Numbered from the stretch's first letter, positions 22,331-36,911 are shown. The stretch: DNA of 64,000 nucleotides from Malurus cyaneus samueli (GCA_009741485.1 CM019214.1:28548746-28612745); one strand, 5' to 3'. Notes: generated by a model not told the origin, from the letters alone. Made by a program: numbers and translations.

Positions 22331-22687
22331 CATTTGGGATCACCATGTGGTGAGCAGAGGAAACTCCCCTGTCTTCCACCCCAATGTCAGGAGCCTGTGC
22401 TCAAGGAGCAAAGGTCTGTGGCACTGATACCTAAAAGTGCTGGGGGTTGTCTTTTCCTCTTCCCAGTCTCTTATCTCACAGGAGGTAGTGAATCCAAAGC
22501 TGCTTCTCCAACAGCAGTCTTACTACAATGAGCCCACGGAGATGGACACTGCCCAGCCTCGGACACTGTCTGGGACACAGACACAGCGGTCACACGTGAG
22601 AGTGGTCACCCTTCAGTGCAGACTGTTTGATGTTAATGCAGGAGATGAAAAAGAAGTTTCATTAGTCTAAGAGTGCTGAGCTAAGAA

Positions 22688-22717
22688 ACCCTTAAATACC
22701 CTTAAACACCCTTAAAT
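22688..22717. repeat. Short tandem repeat, three 10-base units
   Basis: ACCCTTAAAT, ACCCTTAAAC and ACCCTTAAAT in direct succession, with one substitution. Confidence 0.9.
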
Positions 22718-23417
22718 TCTTTGCAGCACCAGGAAGAATTCAGCGCTTCTTTCCTACCCCTTAAACTGACTCTTTCCCTTTAGCTTGGGTAATACATTCC
22801 ATAATAACTTCATAAAAATTGCAAAGAAAACAAAGGATGGAATTATTTAAAACTAAATAATTATTCACTGTAATTTGATTGGCTTTCTGAAATTAAGGTT
22901 GCCCCTTTCAGAACACCTGGAAGATGGGAGTGAAAAGTAAAACCAAAGAGATATTGAGGTGAATGGGGTAAATAAATAAATGAGTAGGTACCATTTCATC
23001 TTCTGGCTGGAAGATCTTTCCCCTCACCAAAGAGAGGTTTCCAAGGGTAAGTACTATGTTAAAAGAAAACCTGTTTACACCTACATCAGCCCCATGGTCA
23101 AATGAGTTGTGCAGGAACTCAGACTGCTACCTGCCACATACAAAGCTTCAGTAGAGATCACATGCACTGTGATCACCCTTCTCTGCCAGGTATTTGTTCA
23201 CTTAACACCTTAAAACTTTACCTCTTTAGCATTTACACAAATGGATCCCCCAAAATCTATGTTCCAGGAGGTGTCAGACATGCTTCAGGTCTGGGTAACT
23301 CACTGACTGACTTGAATGCAGAAACCCAGAGGAAAAGCAATGTTGTGCAGCCAGTGCCTACCCAGAGGACAGCAGCAATGCACACGGTCAGGGGCCAAAA
23401 GCCCTGTTACTGTAAGT

Positions 23418-23449
23418 GGGTGCATCTTCATCCGGGTGCATCTTCATCC
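23418..23449. repeat. Two perfect 16-base tandem units
   Basis: GGGTGCATCTTCATCC occurs twice with no spacer, a small replication-slippage duplication. Confidence 0.95.
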
Positions 23450-26399
23450 AGAAAGATGTTGGGAATGAGGAACTCCAAACAGGAGCAGCTTCTTGTCACA
23501 CCTCCCATGCAGGTGTTGCCATGGGGCTCTGTAGAGGTTGGACAACTGTCTGTGGCCACCACAATTCCCAGCTGATGGTGAGAAGAATGATGTCCTCAGG
23601 GCCCAGACCAAGGATGAGGACAGGGGTCCACAAGGTCACATCAACACTCATGACCCAGTCATGTCCCTCTCCCACATCCCAGCCCTATTCTGAGCCCGTG
23701 GTGCCCGCTGGAGTTCACCCCTTCTCATCACCTGCCAGCCTCACACCCCAGGGGTGAGAACCCAAAGATGGGTTAGCCACCTCCACTCGGGCTCTCACTC
23801 ACAGAAACAAACCAGTTCCCATCACCCCAGCTTAATGACCTTGGCTCTACTGGGCGGGAAATGGCCCCAAATCTGCCCTTTGGGAAGGGTGCTTGGATAA
23901 GCAGGGGCAACTTCCTTTCCCAGTGGCCCCACATTGGGCAGAGGGAACTAATTGGAAACCAGATCAGGTCCTCCCTTGAGGAGCTGAACTTTATTTTTCT
24001 CTCACAGCTGGAAGTTCTGCCCCTTCCCTCTACTAGCCCTAGTGCTGGTACATTCAGCCTCAGTTATCTCTGCTTGTGCACTGACTGTATTTTTCATGTT
24101 TATAATCATCCAGCCCAGTGTAGTGCCATCTGGCACACGCACACACAGGGGGAAGAAAACCATATATTCAGCAAATGGAGCATACAGGGTTTAGGTTTTG
24201 TTTTGTCTTGTTTTTCTTATTCTTCCAGTTTCTGTTTAAAATTATGTGGAAAAGACAGCCAAGCAGTTCTCCCTCATGAAAAAAAGATCAAAACTCCCAG
24301 TTATGAGTTTAAAAATTACTGGAGAGCAGAGACACTCTACAGGAAGAGGCAAGAACCACTTTCTGCTGAAATACAGGTTCTTCTTTTCCTCCTTCAGTTT
24401 CATTTCACCTCATATTCTGTTAAGGAACAGAATTACTTCTTAAAGTTTACATTAACTCTTCTTATTCAGTATTTATTCTATTCTTTCAATTCATTATTTT
24501 ATGGTAAGACATGCAAGTGATAGGTAACCAATCACACTCCTCCAAAGCAGTAGAACAGTACAGGACTTGCTACAGTCCTCAAACATTTGCTATTTTTATT
24601 GCCACAATAAAAATGGATGCAAAATGCATCTTCAGAGTCGATATATAAACCCACACAAAGTATTTTCAGTGGAAGCTAGCACCTTTTGCATTGCCACCTT
24701 AATTCAAAGAGTTGTACAATCAAAGCATAGTTCTTCCCTGATAATTCATGCACTGTAAGATTATAGCTGAGTTACCCATGGAAAAAGTACTACACCATCT
24801 ATTGTATTACTTGATTAATTTTCTTTCGAATTTTACTTAAATTTTAACTTTGGCTAATTATTGTATTATGATCTAAGTCAGCAATCTCAAATTACTACCA
24901 ACTTAACTTTTGAAGAAATTCTACAAATGCATGATAATGTTGAAATGTAAATTACTGTCAGTTATTATGTAATGTCTACATCACAGAGAAGCAAACCTTC
25001 AGGTATTTAAATTCCATGTGCATATGTAGCCTTGTGTTTTTCTTACTTTATTCTTTAGAGTAGAATTCTAAACTGTAAAAATACTACAAAAAAGACTGTT
25101 TGGCATACTTATTTTTCTTTTTCTAAATTGGATTTTAGATTTGATGAAAATGCAAAAGGAAATAGTTCTTGGGAGCAAATTGTCAGCTACTCAGATTTCT
25201 TCGGAGAAGCAACTTGTTTTGCAGGTACAGATGCAGACTGGCAGAATTGTTCTCTGATCCTGCTAAAACAGAGAAACACATTTCAGGGCAGTTGGTGCAT
25301 TACCTGTATATTGAGCTTGATTCTGGTCTCAGAATCAAAATTTTAAACATCTGTTTAAAATTCAAAATATCCTTTGCTCAAGCCCTGATTCAACACTGAG
25401 GGATGTTGCTGTATAATGACTTCTGGTGGGCTGCAGTTCAAGGACTTTTACACCACTGTGCCTCTTGTCACGAGGCTGAAAAAGATTATTTTTGTTGCAT
25501 CTTTCTTTTCCTGTGAAACCAGATTAATTTGGAATGAATTAGAAATGCTTGAACAGAGATGCTCAGGGTTATTTTTTTCTGGCAATACTTTTAATTTTAA
25601 ATATTTCTTACAAATAAATGCAATTTGATAACAACACAAAAATTTGCATTTTCTAGTATATTTCTGCTCATCTTTGATCTTTCAGTGAATCCCAATTTTA
25701 CATGTATGCGCTCATTGCCTTATTTCTGGCAACACAGAATTGGAATTTTTATGTAAATAACAAGCCAAAAAAAGAATCTATTGTAAAATACAATGTATGA
25801 CAAATTCATTGAAACAAGCAAAATAATTTAAATAATAATTATTCAATAAATGTCAGGAAAGCAATCCCATACCTTCACTGATCAAGGCTTCTAAGTAACT
25901 TGGAAGAAAGCGATCAAGGAGGACGTTTGATGCAGTAATATATGGAGCTTGTTCCAGTTGTTAAGCACATAATTAGAAATTCAGCAAGACTTACCAAAGA
26001 GGGTCATAAACAACTAAGATTGAAAACTCAAATCTCTCTCTGCTTTGTATTGCAACATGTACAGAGGAAAAAAAAAAGATTTTTTTCAGTGATGACTCAG
26101 ATTAGCTCGTATTAAACTTAGCTTTGACTCTGAGAGCTGCAAAGTAAAACAACCAGAACTTTGCTGCTCATGTCAGAGGTTGTTTTTCTCACAGACTGTT
26201 AGAATTCCTTTTAAGTACCTCCAAGTACAGAGATGCAAGAGAGAAATCAAAGTGGAAGAAGAGTCAGAATGCTAAAAATATGATGCAGAATCCTTTTGTG
26301 TTTGCAAGCATCAATAATATCAAAGCAAACTTGAGTCTAGTCATTGTTTTTCTTCATCCTGTATGCACTGAACAGGTTAAATTATAAAAAAGTCTTGTC

Positions 26400-27400
26400 A
26401 AAAATGACCTTGGTTTTCAGCGTTTACAGTATTCACGTAAACATTAGGAATCTGAATATCCAGGATCAATGTCATTTGGTTAAATTATCTGTAATCTATA
26501 ACATTTTATTAGTGGTCAAACAGTGGCAAAATGATGTTTCCATGTGTTGAAACTTCCTTGTGCCACTTACATGGACTGAAATGGCTGAACAGACTTGCCT
26601 CATTAAACTCTATCTCGGAACACAATGTGGGGAAAGAAACCCCATTATCATTAAATGTCCCATCCAGTTTACCATATTAGTGCTAGATCATTATAAATGG
26701 TGAGTAAGTGAAACAATGTTTCTTTTCAGTGGTAAATGCTTCTAAAATTTTAAGGAATTTAAATGCTTGGAAATGTTTTCCAGCTCACCTACCTTTGACA
26801 TCAACCTTAGCCCTTGATATCCTTATTTATTCCTCTAACTCTCCTGAAGTGGCCTTCAAAATGCATAAGCGCGGATTTATCGTAAACTTCACTGCTGCAG
26901 CTTCACTGTGGTTGTTCTGATCATTTCAGGACAAATGCGACAGTTTAAACTAATGACTGAACATCTATTGTGTTAGTGCTGTTTCCTGGTTATCTGGTTA
27001 TTATTTATTTCCTGCTTGTTCTATTGTTCCTTGCCTCACTAAGACTCCTGTTTGCTCTGATAAAATTCCTTCTAACATGGCAGCAACACCAAGGGTTGGG
27101 TAAAAGGGCTCCTCTGAACGATAACACAAAGAGCATATAAAGAATCCATCACAGCAGTCAGTAGGATAATGCAATTTATTTTCACTAGACATCCTCTTCA
27201 CCACTGGATTAGTCACTTTGCTAATGAGCAAATGACCCATAACTCACAGGAGTGGGAACTTTATGTGCAGGTCTTGCCTTTACCGCTGCGGATGAACCGC
27301 AACATCCCCACCATTATAGGAACACTTGATATTTATGGCTCCTTTCAATCTTTCTTGGGCATTCCATACATTGTGAGAGTTTCAGGTGGGTGAAAAATGC
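26400..27400. promoter_or_regulatory. Possible conserved non-coding cluster (weak)
   Basis: Two stretches (about 26440-26700 and 26860-27370) are repeat-free and rich in TAAT, ATTGTT and TTAAA-type cores, with isolated CpGs retained in AT-rich DNA. This is typical of conserved enhancers but not diagnostic. Confidence 0.18.
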
Positions 27401-30400
27401 GGGACCAAGTGGCAAAACAGACTTATATGGGATTTTTGTTTTTACTTGTACCAGAAAGCATTAATAAAAGATGCCTCTTGCATCTAGAACCCATCAGGAT
27501 CCCATAAGCAGACAATAAACAGGTTTTAAAAAACAAGTTTCGTAATACATCTGCTAATACATTCAAGGTGCTATTTTCTGCCACTATATACTAGGCATCT
27601 TTGGAATTTATTGTCCAGATCTCTCTTTAGCATGACTTTAGAGAGAATTTATCAGGTCATTCTCTCTATGAATGCAGCTTGTCTCACTGTGCTAGGAGAA
27701 GCTGACACTGAAATCTAAAAATTTCAGAGTTTGTCAGGAAAAGGAGAGTTTACTGTTTCAGTAGAATCTAAGAACTTGTGAGATCTTGCTTTTAAATATA
27801 TTTCCCCCCTTTCTTTAATTTCACATATAGAAGACACATGTTTACTGAGCCCTGTGGCATCCCACCCCAAAAGGGAAGTCAGGGCCCAGGATTCAAAGAT
27901 GCCTGTGGTTAAAAATGAACTACAAAAGTCAGAGGGTCTGCAAAAATATACCAAGTTTTCTTAGTATATTTTACACACAGCATGGAAATCAATATCTAAT
28001 TCCCTTATCCTATAGCATAAACACACAGTGGTGGATTTTGAATATTGGGTAGGGTCAAAGAGAAGAGAGAGGGATTAAACAGAAGGAGACAGAGAGAGAG
28101 AAGGAAGAGAAGAAAGGAAGCAAAGAAAGATCACAAGTCCTGGTCCCAGCTGATCCAGCTGATGGGTGCCCAGGATCCTGAGGAGATGCCGTCTGGGCTT
28201 AACATGGCCACCTGTTTACAGACAACTTTTCCCAACCTGGAGCTAAGCTTCTCGCTTTCTACGCAAATTGGTTATCATGTGCAGTTCATTCTTCTAGAAC
28301 TTTCTGGAAATGGGTAAGAGGGCTTCAGGGTCTTTCATGGTCTTGATCTTCCCCTACTGGGTTGGCTTTTGGTCAACAGTCCATGCCTTCTTCTTGACCT
28401 CATCCTTGCACTTGCTTGTTGTGCTTGTCTCCAAGATCCAGAGCAAGGGTATTTGTTCAAGGAAAGCGCTTTCCTATCTCCATATGGTCCATTTCTCCAG
28501 CCATATCCTGCTTTCTCACAGGCTGTTCTTACCAACAATCCTTGGTGGGCTCCACGGCTGCCTGGCTATTGGTGTTTGAGACATACACATTGACCCCTTA
28601 TCTTCTAGGCTTGTACAGGCCCAGAAATTTGATTCCATGACTCTATTAAAAACTCAGAGTTCAGAACAAAATTCAGTCAAAAGTATGTAACAATCCAGTT
28701 TTTAAGTTGGTGGATTACCCTATGTGATCAGGGAAGCAGAAATGGAAGCAGAAGTACATTCTCTATCTTGTTTGGTAAAAAAAATGATGACAAGATTTCC
28801 ATACCCAGCATTATTTTTAACATATAAAAGTAAATTCTGAGACTATTTTTGTACTATTTTAATACTCTTAAGCTAAACAATTTGCTGTAGACAAAATAGC
28901 TTTTTTCTTTGATGATAGGGCTGAATCTCTTCTTCTGAAATGCCCAAGTTAAGTTTATCCCTAACTTTATACCTGAGAGATCACAGAAAATTTATTTGCC
29001 TGACACAATAAAACCCATGGTAATTAGAAGGATTCTAAGCCTTTATAAATATTCTAAACCTTTACCCACTTGCACATCAGGCCAGGAAAAAAAATGTTTC
29101 TGTTTTCTCAAATCCTCAATAAGACCTTGGACCAACTCCCACTGAAGGCAACTGCTCTCTTTTCTGTAGATCTGAAACCAGGATGTACCTGCAGTTCCCT
29201 TCTGTTGCTCTGCATCAGTGACAGTTTTGTGCAAAACCTTGGACAAAATGTTGCCAATGGCACTCAGGATAGAATTTAACTGAACGGTAAAATCGAATGA
29301 TTGTCCCACTGCTGTGTTTTGCGTTGCATTTTATTGATGTAGCAAATATTATAGGTGTTAGGTCTATGAATACCTCCGATCTTTCCTGAATTAGTTCTGC
29401 TTTCAAATCAAAATCCTATGGTTAAAATGAAGTATACTTTAGAAACATGTTTTATTTGGAGAATTTTCAAGGATGAAAAATTCACCACAGCTCTCAGTAG
29501 AATTTCAGTGGTTAGTTGTCTTTGCCATTGACCATTTTGACCTCTTTGAAAGTAAAAATTTGTCTAGCTCGAACTTCAGTGTAACTTGAATACCTTTGCC
29601 TGGTAGATTGAAGAGTCCTTTACAGGCATCCTTTTGCCTGCATACATGGTCAAGTAATCCTTTAAAATGGGCTTTAATATGATTTATCTAGGCTCAGTAC
29701 CTTGCCTATCTTCTACATTCTTTGCCAATAATGCCTTCCAGTCTTTTACCCATGCTACTTGTTCTCCTCTGAAATCTTTCCAACACCCTCCAGATTCATA
29801 GCCAGATGTTCTCAAGAAGCTTTGCTGAATTAAGACCATTTTAAACCTGGAGCAGTGGTTTGAGTTCTTAATAGAGTTATAGTACTCATAAAGGCATTAG
29901 AAATAGCTAGCAACAACTGTAAAAAAAAAAAAAGTTATATATCAGCTGTTACTTCAGGGTTAGAGCTTCAGGGGCAGGGTGTTAATGGTAAAATAAAAGG
30001 TGTTTGTGCCTTCAGCGCTTACAGATATCAACTTCTTCACTGGGGTTTCTAAATACAGATTTAGTAGCCTGAAAAGAGGTACCATTTCAAAACCTAGAAA
30101 CCTTCTCCTTTTGTTTATTCGCAAGTGTGCTTTAACATCCTGAAATTTTCCATCTTGCTTTGGGTGAGGGCCCCATTCTTCATCTTCCTCTTGCAGGTTT
30201 GTAGTGTTTGTGTCCAAGATTAAGATCACTGCAGCAGCACGCTTGGATGTCTGATGTGGTGTAAAGCAATGGTACACTCAAGTTTGTAAAGCACTTTGCC
30301 TGCAGGCAAAGTAACACATTAAAATTTATTGAATCTGCATTTTCTTTGGAGAATTACACTGTTATAATTCATACATGCCATAAAATCTCCACTGCAACTG

Positions 30401-31219
30401 GTTCATGAAAATGTTGCAGTAACATGTACAGAAAGTTATAACACTTACTTTGGGTGTTTCAGCCTGAGATCGACAATTGGCAGACTGGTCCATGACACAG
30501 ATATTTCATGCAATGACTGAGCATTTGGTATTTCTCACCTAATCATGCTTGTATTTTACAAAGTTGCTTAAAAAAAGTAGAGGAATGAAATATTTGCTGA
30601 AATATATTTTACTAGTAAAACAAGCAATACCCCTGTAAAACTATATATCTGTTAAAACAAGTAAACAAATAACAAACAAGGTAGTTCAATGTGTTGTTTA
30701 ATCAAAAATCCTCAGTTGTTCTTTATTTCCCATGACTGAGTTTTACTTCTAGTCTTTTTTTGTCAGAATGCTTGATGATTTTCTGCATTCTTTCAGTCTG
30801 TCACTATTTCTTCCTCCTGTTTTTCTCTCTCTTCTGTTTCCTTCTGCCTTACCAAGTCCGTGCAGGATGAACAGAAACACAGACTCCTCTGACCACCCCA
30901 GTTTTCAAACTTTGGAGTTTTGGGCTCTAAATAGAGGTGAGATAGGGAATGCTGATATCAGAGCTACATTGTTCAGAAAATTAAAAATAAGATTACAGGG
31001 AGAAAGAGGGCAGGACTGAAAAACAAATCTCAACAGAGGGGATTTAAGAAAACCCTCTCTGTTGTGCAATTCTACCCTCAGTTTCTGAGGGAGGTCTATT
31101 TATTTGAGCAGTCCTAAGCCCTGGTCCTGTCAGGGCAATTTCTCCCATTTTATAACTTCAATACCACATTAAAATTGCCAGGGTGTTCAGTGCACAGCCA
31201 TTTCACCTTCCCTCATCCC
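27401..31219. other. Intergenic desert, no gene seen
   Basis: AT-rich unique sequence. A purine-rich GA tract lies at 28060-28130 and a perfect 20-base palindrome at 30293-30312. No transposon end, coding exon or RNA gene was recognised. Confidence 0.5.
30293..30312. repeat. Perfect 20-base palindrome
   Basis: ACTTTGCCTG followed immediately by its reverse complement. No partner elements are seen, and it may be chance or a dimeric protein site. Confidence 0.6.
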
Positions 31220-31800
31220 CCCTGACTCCTGCAAGATGAGTCTAAGGTGCAGCGACAGCTATGAGTCAATCAGGGATGGTTCTGATTGTAAATGCCTGCA
31301 ATGGGATAAATGACGGTGCTGAAGGAGATTATATTCAGAGCCACATCCATGCTGCAGAGGTCCCACCTCGAGATTAGCCTAAAATACCACCCAGATCTCC
31401 AGGTCCCCCCCAATTAGCGCAGCCAGGCAATCTTCCTGGCACTACAGAGGCAAAGACATATTTTTAGCTCAGTGCTGTGCTCTCTCCCCTGAACTCCTGG
31501 AGCCCTGCTGAGCCAATGGAGTCCCAATCAGTGGGCTAGCTCTGATGCTGCCCCTTCACAAAATTGCCTGTAAAGCCAGTTCAGTGAAGGGATCTGTAAT
31601 GAGCTCAGCAGCTTGGGGCTCTCAGTAAACCGCAGCGGTGAAGTGAGTTCATGGCTGAAATGCCAGCCCTTTTATTCATCAGTAGCACATCAATTAGTAG
31701 TTTAACAGGCAGAGGAAAGATACAGTGAGTGTTCATTTAATATTAGGCTGATTGTAGTCTGCGTTTGCGCTAATTCTGGCAAATTTTCCACATATTTGGT
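31220..31800. promoter_or_regulatory. Candidate conserved non-coding element
   Basis: Higher GC than its surroundings, repeat-free and dense with distinct motifs: GAGATTAGC, CAATTAGCGC, GAGTCAATC, CATCAATTAG and GCGCTAATTC. It stands out in an otherwise AT-rich desert. Conservation has not been tested. Confidence 0.3.
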
Positions 31801-34800
31801 ACTTGAGGAGAGCTATTTTCTTATTTTTTTTCACCATTACCCATGATACAAAGAACCTGCCAGCTAAGTTCACTTGTAATGTGTAGAATCAAAATGTAAA
31901 GATTAGTAAATAAGAAGTTAAAGAAATTATTCTTACAGATTAAACAATTAAGAAGAAAGAAAAAAGATCCTGTCGGATTCATATATGATTTGTGATGTTG
32001 TTATACTTACGCTTCTGGTTTATTACTCTCAGAGACAATAAAGCATTAATGATTTGCATTATACAGGAAACACTTGTGAGTTAATCAGTGCCTCATGTTC
32101 TTCAGTGGTTCTACCCTTTCTTTCTTCCTGTCTTACAAAGAACTGATTTTACTACTTAATTAGTTCCTCTGGTCAAGGGCTATGGACCCGAGTGTTGTCA
32201 AAGTTAGCAGAAAGAAACATCTGTCCACTCAGCCAGAACTCTCTACCATCAGCAGGAGGGACGGACAAACAGTGGATGGCAAACAGTATGTTCAAATGAT
32301 GGGCTATTATCGTTTAACAAACCCATTGGAACAGTTTAGGAAGGGTTGTATTTTGTTGTTATTTATAAGTATTCAAGAAATACTTGCTGGGAACATATTT
32401 CAGCCAATTTCAGCCCACTGCATGTTGGATCTGTGCCTCCACCATTCATGCTTAATGCCTCCCACAGTAACCAGTCCCCCAAGTCACATGAGTTTGTTTC
32501 TTGTCTGTTACTGGTGAGTGGAACTAATAAATAGGAGGTTGGAATTATGAATTAATTTCTGCTTACCCACTGGGAAATAGAATCTTTTTTTCTTTGTAGG
32601 CAAGGACAAGCCTATCTAGCTCAAGTGTAAGTGATATTGGACATTCAATATTCCTGGACCCTCAATTCTATTGGAAATATGGAAGAGTTTTCTGAAAGTC
32701 AGCAGCAATAAAAAAATTTTTTTTTTATATGCTGTTATGTTCCTAAGAGTCTATGATATGAAGTCGCAAGCTTAGGACAAATTTAATGCTCATTTTCATT
32801 CACTAATGTCACCAAAAAGTCTAACTCTCAAATGCTTCTATGCTCTGCTGTCAAGTAGGAAAAAAAAAACCAAGACAAACAAACAAACAAAAAACCAGTT
32901 CAGAACTTTCTGCTGTCCCTGTTCTTTAATATACCTGCATAATCACTGCTTTTTCTGTTATCTTAAAATGTATTCTGGGGATCAACTGCAGTTCTCCTGA
33001 CATCTGCTGCATGACAGAATGCTGACACCTTTTTCTGCTAAGTACCCCTCACTCCCCAGCAGTCTCTATTATAGTCCATCAGTCAGTTTTACTGGGCTGC
33101 ACAAGCATCTCTGTGTCTCTGCCATGTGCTGAGGCTCCCTAGAAATGTGGCTTTGTCTCTTCACCTGATTCACCTTTTAATGGCTCAGATTTCCAGCAAA
33201 TATTGCTTTATTACTTATGGCCCCATTTATCTGTATTCTCTGAGACTAAAATGTCCTTTCCAACAAGGTGATATCATATTCCATACTATGATGTTTTTTT
33301 CATTTGTTACGTTCCTGTTACTCTGATAGTTATATGTTTTCTGTTTTCTGGAACTCCCCTCTCACAGTTGCTTCACCTATCTGACCCATTCTTCAGCCCC
33401 TCTGTCTTGACTCATGACGTGTCTGTCACCTATAAATTCATTTTTTTCTCTTTTCCTTTGAGGCTCAGCATCATTTGGCTATCACCTGCCCAATAAGGTT
33501 GGTCAGAATGACTGTCACACAAGGGTTTTTTCCTCTTTTTTGGTGAAGATTGCTGAGTTATTGTCAGTGAGAACAAAAATGAATGTTATAACATTGGAAA
33601 CTGTCAAAATATAAATACGTTGCCAATCACCATGTCTTCTTCCACCTGTTTTCTCAGTTGTCGGATTCCTTTTCTGTTTCCTAGCAGACATCAGGTCTAA
33701 TACCCATTACATTTTTCTTCTTCATAAACACTTATACCCAGTCTCTCAGGTAAGACTTTGTATCAGGAATATTATTTCCAAGAATTTCTAAGTATTTGGG
33801 GTATTTTCCTCCATTTGAAGAAGAACAAGTGAGGAGGGACACCTAAGAAAGTTGTCAGCATCACATTGATGGGACTCATTATATGACTTTCTTCTTAGAT
33901 CCATGGTCCCAATACTCAATTCAGTCTTTATGCTATTCTGGGAAAGGAACACGTTGTGATTTCTTCGGGCTTTTTCTGGCACATCTTTCACATTTTTGAG
34001 TCATTAAATTATTAATAAATGTTACAAATTATATAATAAAAGTATAAAATATAATTATACAAACACATGGCAATGGCATCTCCTAATGCAAGCAGTTGCA
34101 CATGACACATATTTGTAACTCCCCTTTCTGAATGGCATGACCAAGATCTTTGCTCCTCAGACCTTCTGGGTGAGGTTTTGAGGGAATTTATGGTTATGAA
34201 AAAGATGCCCACGCAATTTTGTCACTTTTGCATAAATGCAGAGCTACCAAGTCTTTGGTTTTCAGTAGGACCTTTGCTCAGTGGTGCTGTTCCTCCCTCA
34301 TAAACTAAAACCAGGTAGTAATCTAAAACCATGTAGTAACATGTACACAAACTGAGCTACATTTGACCCATTCTCCAATTTACAGACAGGCAATCGGAGC
34401 AACTGCATGGAATCGCAGACCAAGCAAGGAAAAAGATGTTGAGGTGACCACAGCAAAATTCACTGTATTTCATAAGGACCTCAGAAGGCTGATGCTGGCT
34501 TCACTCTTGAGATTGCCACCAACATTTGTCACACACTGCAGATCCCTCTGCATTTTTTGATACATGAAGGACACAGATAGGTCTCTGCAAGAGCCTTCCC
34601 ATCACAGTTCCAGCTGTTACCATGGGGCTCTTCTGCTGTGCTATTGACAAGTGAACAAAAAGCAGCAGCAAACTCAGAAGGACATGAGGAGAGGCACGCA
34701 GTCCTCTTGTACATTGTAATGCTGGCACAACTTTATCTTCCTCTGCTGCCCAGATGTGAAGGCCTTAGGTGTGTTGTCTGAGGGACCCAACAGTCAGGGA

Positions 34801-35949
34801 GAGAGGAAAGTTTCTTTAGGTAAGCAATGTACTGTAGGATTTGTTGAGCAATTAGAGGAATCTAGTGGAGACAAGTTCATAACTGGGGAAAACCCGTTAT
34901 GTGTAGAAAATAACTCTAATGTGTCTCTTTTGGAGTGAGAACACCATTAATAAAAGATACATATTTAGGAAAACTTCTTAGCACCGTTGTAACACATGTT
35001 TGAAATTATTAACACTTCTGAAATTATAATGTCACTTTGGCCTTGATACAGGGTGCAACTATCTTTCCTTCCTTATTTTCGTAAATTTGTCTACACTTCA
35101 TCTGGAATAGAAATGCAATGTACCTTTTTTAGTTCATAAATAAGAAACCTCTCTCTTGATGTAGCAATGGAGATGGTGAACTTTACAGTATAATTTTAAT
35201 GCAAATGGTATAATAAAATCCCACTTCAAGAAGAATCAAGTGAAAAATAGGGAGTAAATCTGTCAAATGTATTTGGTTAACAGGAATAAAAAATACTTGA
35301 CATCAGATTGTTATTGATTGAGATAAGCAGCTAGTACCTCACTTGGACATTGCCAGTGTTTTTTTACACATCATTAACAGAGGTCTATTACTATTTTCCA
35401 GAACATGTATTACAGAAACATACATTCCAGAGGATATGTATAGCTGCTCTGTAGTGGCATCATCAGTACTGTGTGAACACAGCACAAGTACTGGTATAAA
35501 TGTGATAGCTGATAAAGTTCTTCAAACTACCAAATAATCACAAGGGATATCTTTGTTTTAAACTGAGAAACAATCAGAGTTTAACCAATTTATCATACCT
35601 CTGGTCTCCAGTAACTAGCCTAATCCTAATGATTTAGACAACATTTTGGGGTGTCCAAGGCTATTTTTTTTCTCCTCCATAACTCTATTTTCTCTATTTA
35701 TAACTCTCTATTTTTTTACTCCTCCATAACTGCCCAAAACAGTCTACTTCACTGTTCAGCCTCAGTTTGTTAGATGCCCAGAGTTAGCTTTCAAAAACCA
35801 TCAGAAATCCTGAGTCTGGAAATTTTGTTGACTAACCTCTTGCCTGAGCTACTTGGTGATCTAAATGCATTCAAAGGAATCAAAATGCCTCCTAATTCCA
35901 GGACAGAAAACAAATTATCTTTCTCTCTCAAAAATAAGCAAAAACATTT
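31801..35949. other. Intergenic desert, no gene seen
   Basis: AT-rich unique sequence with short homopolymers (32704-32726, 32860-32893). No coding, RNA or transposon signature was recognised. Confidence 0.5.
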
Positions 35950-36911
35950 TGGACTTCAGTAAGGCTTTTAACACTGTTGAATTTTGGGTTGGATGAGCAA
36001 ACAGTGAGGTGAATCCAAAATTGGCTGAAATGGCTGGGCCCAGAGGTGGTGGTCAGTCTCATGAAGACTAGTTGGAAGCTTCTCACTAGCAGTGCACCCC
36101 AGAGATCTAATCCTGTTTAACATCTTCATTAGTGATCTGGATGACAGGGCAGAGTGCACCCTTAGCAGATTTGTAGATGAGACAAAACTGAGAAGAGTGA
36201 CTGATATGTCAGGGTTGTGCCACCATCCAGAGGGACCTTGACAAGCTGAAGAAATGAGCTGTCAAAAGCTTCATGAAGTTCAACAAGGGGAAGTAAAAAT
36301 TTCTGCACCTGGGGAGGGAAATACGCCAGGTACCAGTCCATTGTGGGGGTTTCCTAGCTGGAGAGCAAATATGGCTTTCCAGCAGTTTAGGGGAGGTGAT
36401 CATCCACCTCAGCACTTGTGGCACTGTCCTTAGCACGAGGGCATTGCAGTACCTAGTTCTGGGCTCTCCAGTACAAGGGGACACAGCCACACTGGAGGAA
36501 TTCCAATGAATGTCCATGAAGATTGTTAAGGGATTGGAGCACCTCTCATATGAGGACAGGCTGAGAGAGCTGGAACTGCCCCGTCTGGGGAAGAGAAGAC
36601 TCATGAGGATCTTATCAATGTATAAAAATACCTGAAAGGAAGGTGCAAAGAGACAGGCCCTTTTCAGTGGTGACAAGTGGCAATGGGCACAACCTGAAAC
36701 TCAGGAGGCTTCTTTAAAATATAAGAAAACACTTCACTGTGAGAATGACAAGCACATGCACAGGATGTCCAGAAGCTTTGTGGAGTCTCTGTCCTTGAGG
36801 ATATGTCAGCTATCTGGGCATGGTCCTGGGCAACTGGCTCTCCTGCTTGGGCAGGAGTGTTGGACCAGCTTCTGGAGGTCCCTTAGAATCATAAACACTT
36901 CATGATTCTGG
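35950..36911 (+). mobile_element. CR1 LINE, 5'-truncated, degenerate
   Basis: Starts inside the reverse-transcriptase region at the FSKAF-equivalent (TTCAGTAAGGCTTTTAACAC). It continues through the ISDLDD-like segment (AGTGATCTGGATGACA), the GAGCACCTCTCATATGAGGA and CTGAGAGAGCTGG stretch, and the 3' region, ending in a CATGATTCTG-type CR1 tail. The frame is interrupted many times, so it is dead. Plus orientation; no target-site duplication is visible, as expected for CR1. Confidence 0.9.

Larger units (their letters stand above)
22331..26399. other. Intergenic desert, no gene seen
   Basis: Unique, increasingly AT-rich sequence. Only minor structure is visible: a 10-base tandem (ACCCTTAAAT-like, three units, 22688-22717) and a 16-base direct tandem pair (23418-23449). 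The 219-residue ORF at 23861-24520 shows no family motif, and its composition matches its surroundings. Confidence 0.5.

Noticed and set aside
23861..24520. 219-residue ORF as a novel protein gene
   Set aside because: Composition matches the AT-rich surroundings, there is no domain or splice context, and long chance ORFs are expected at this scale.
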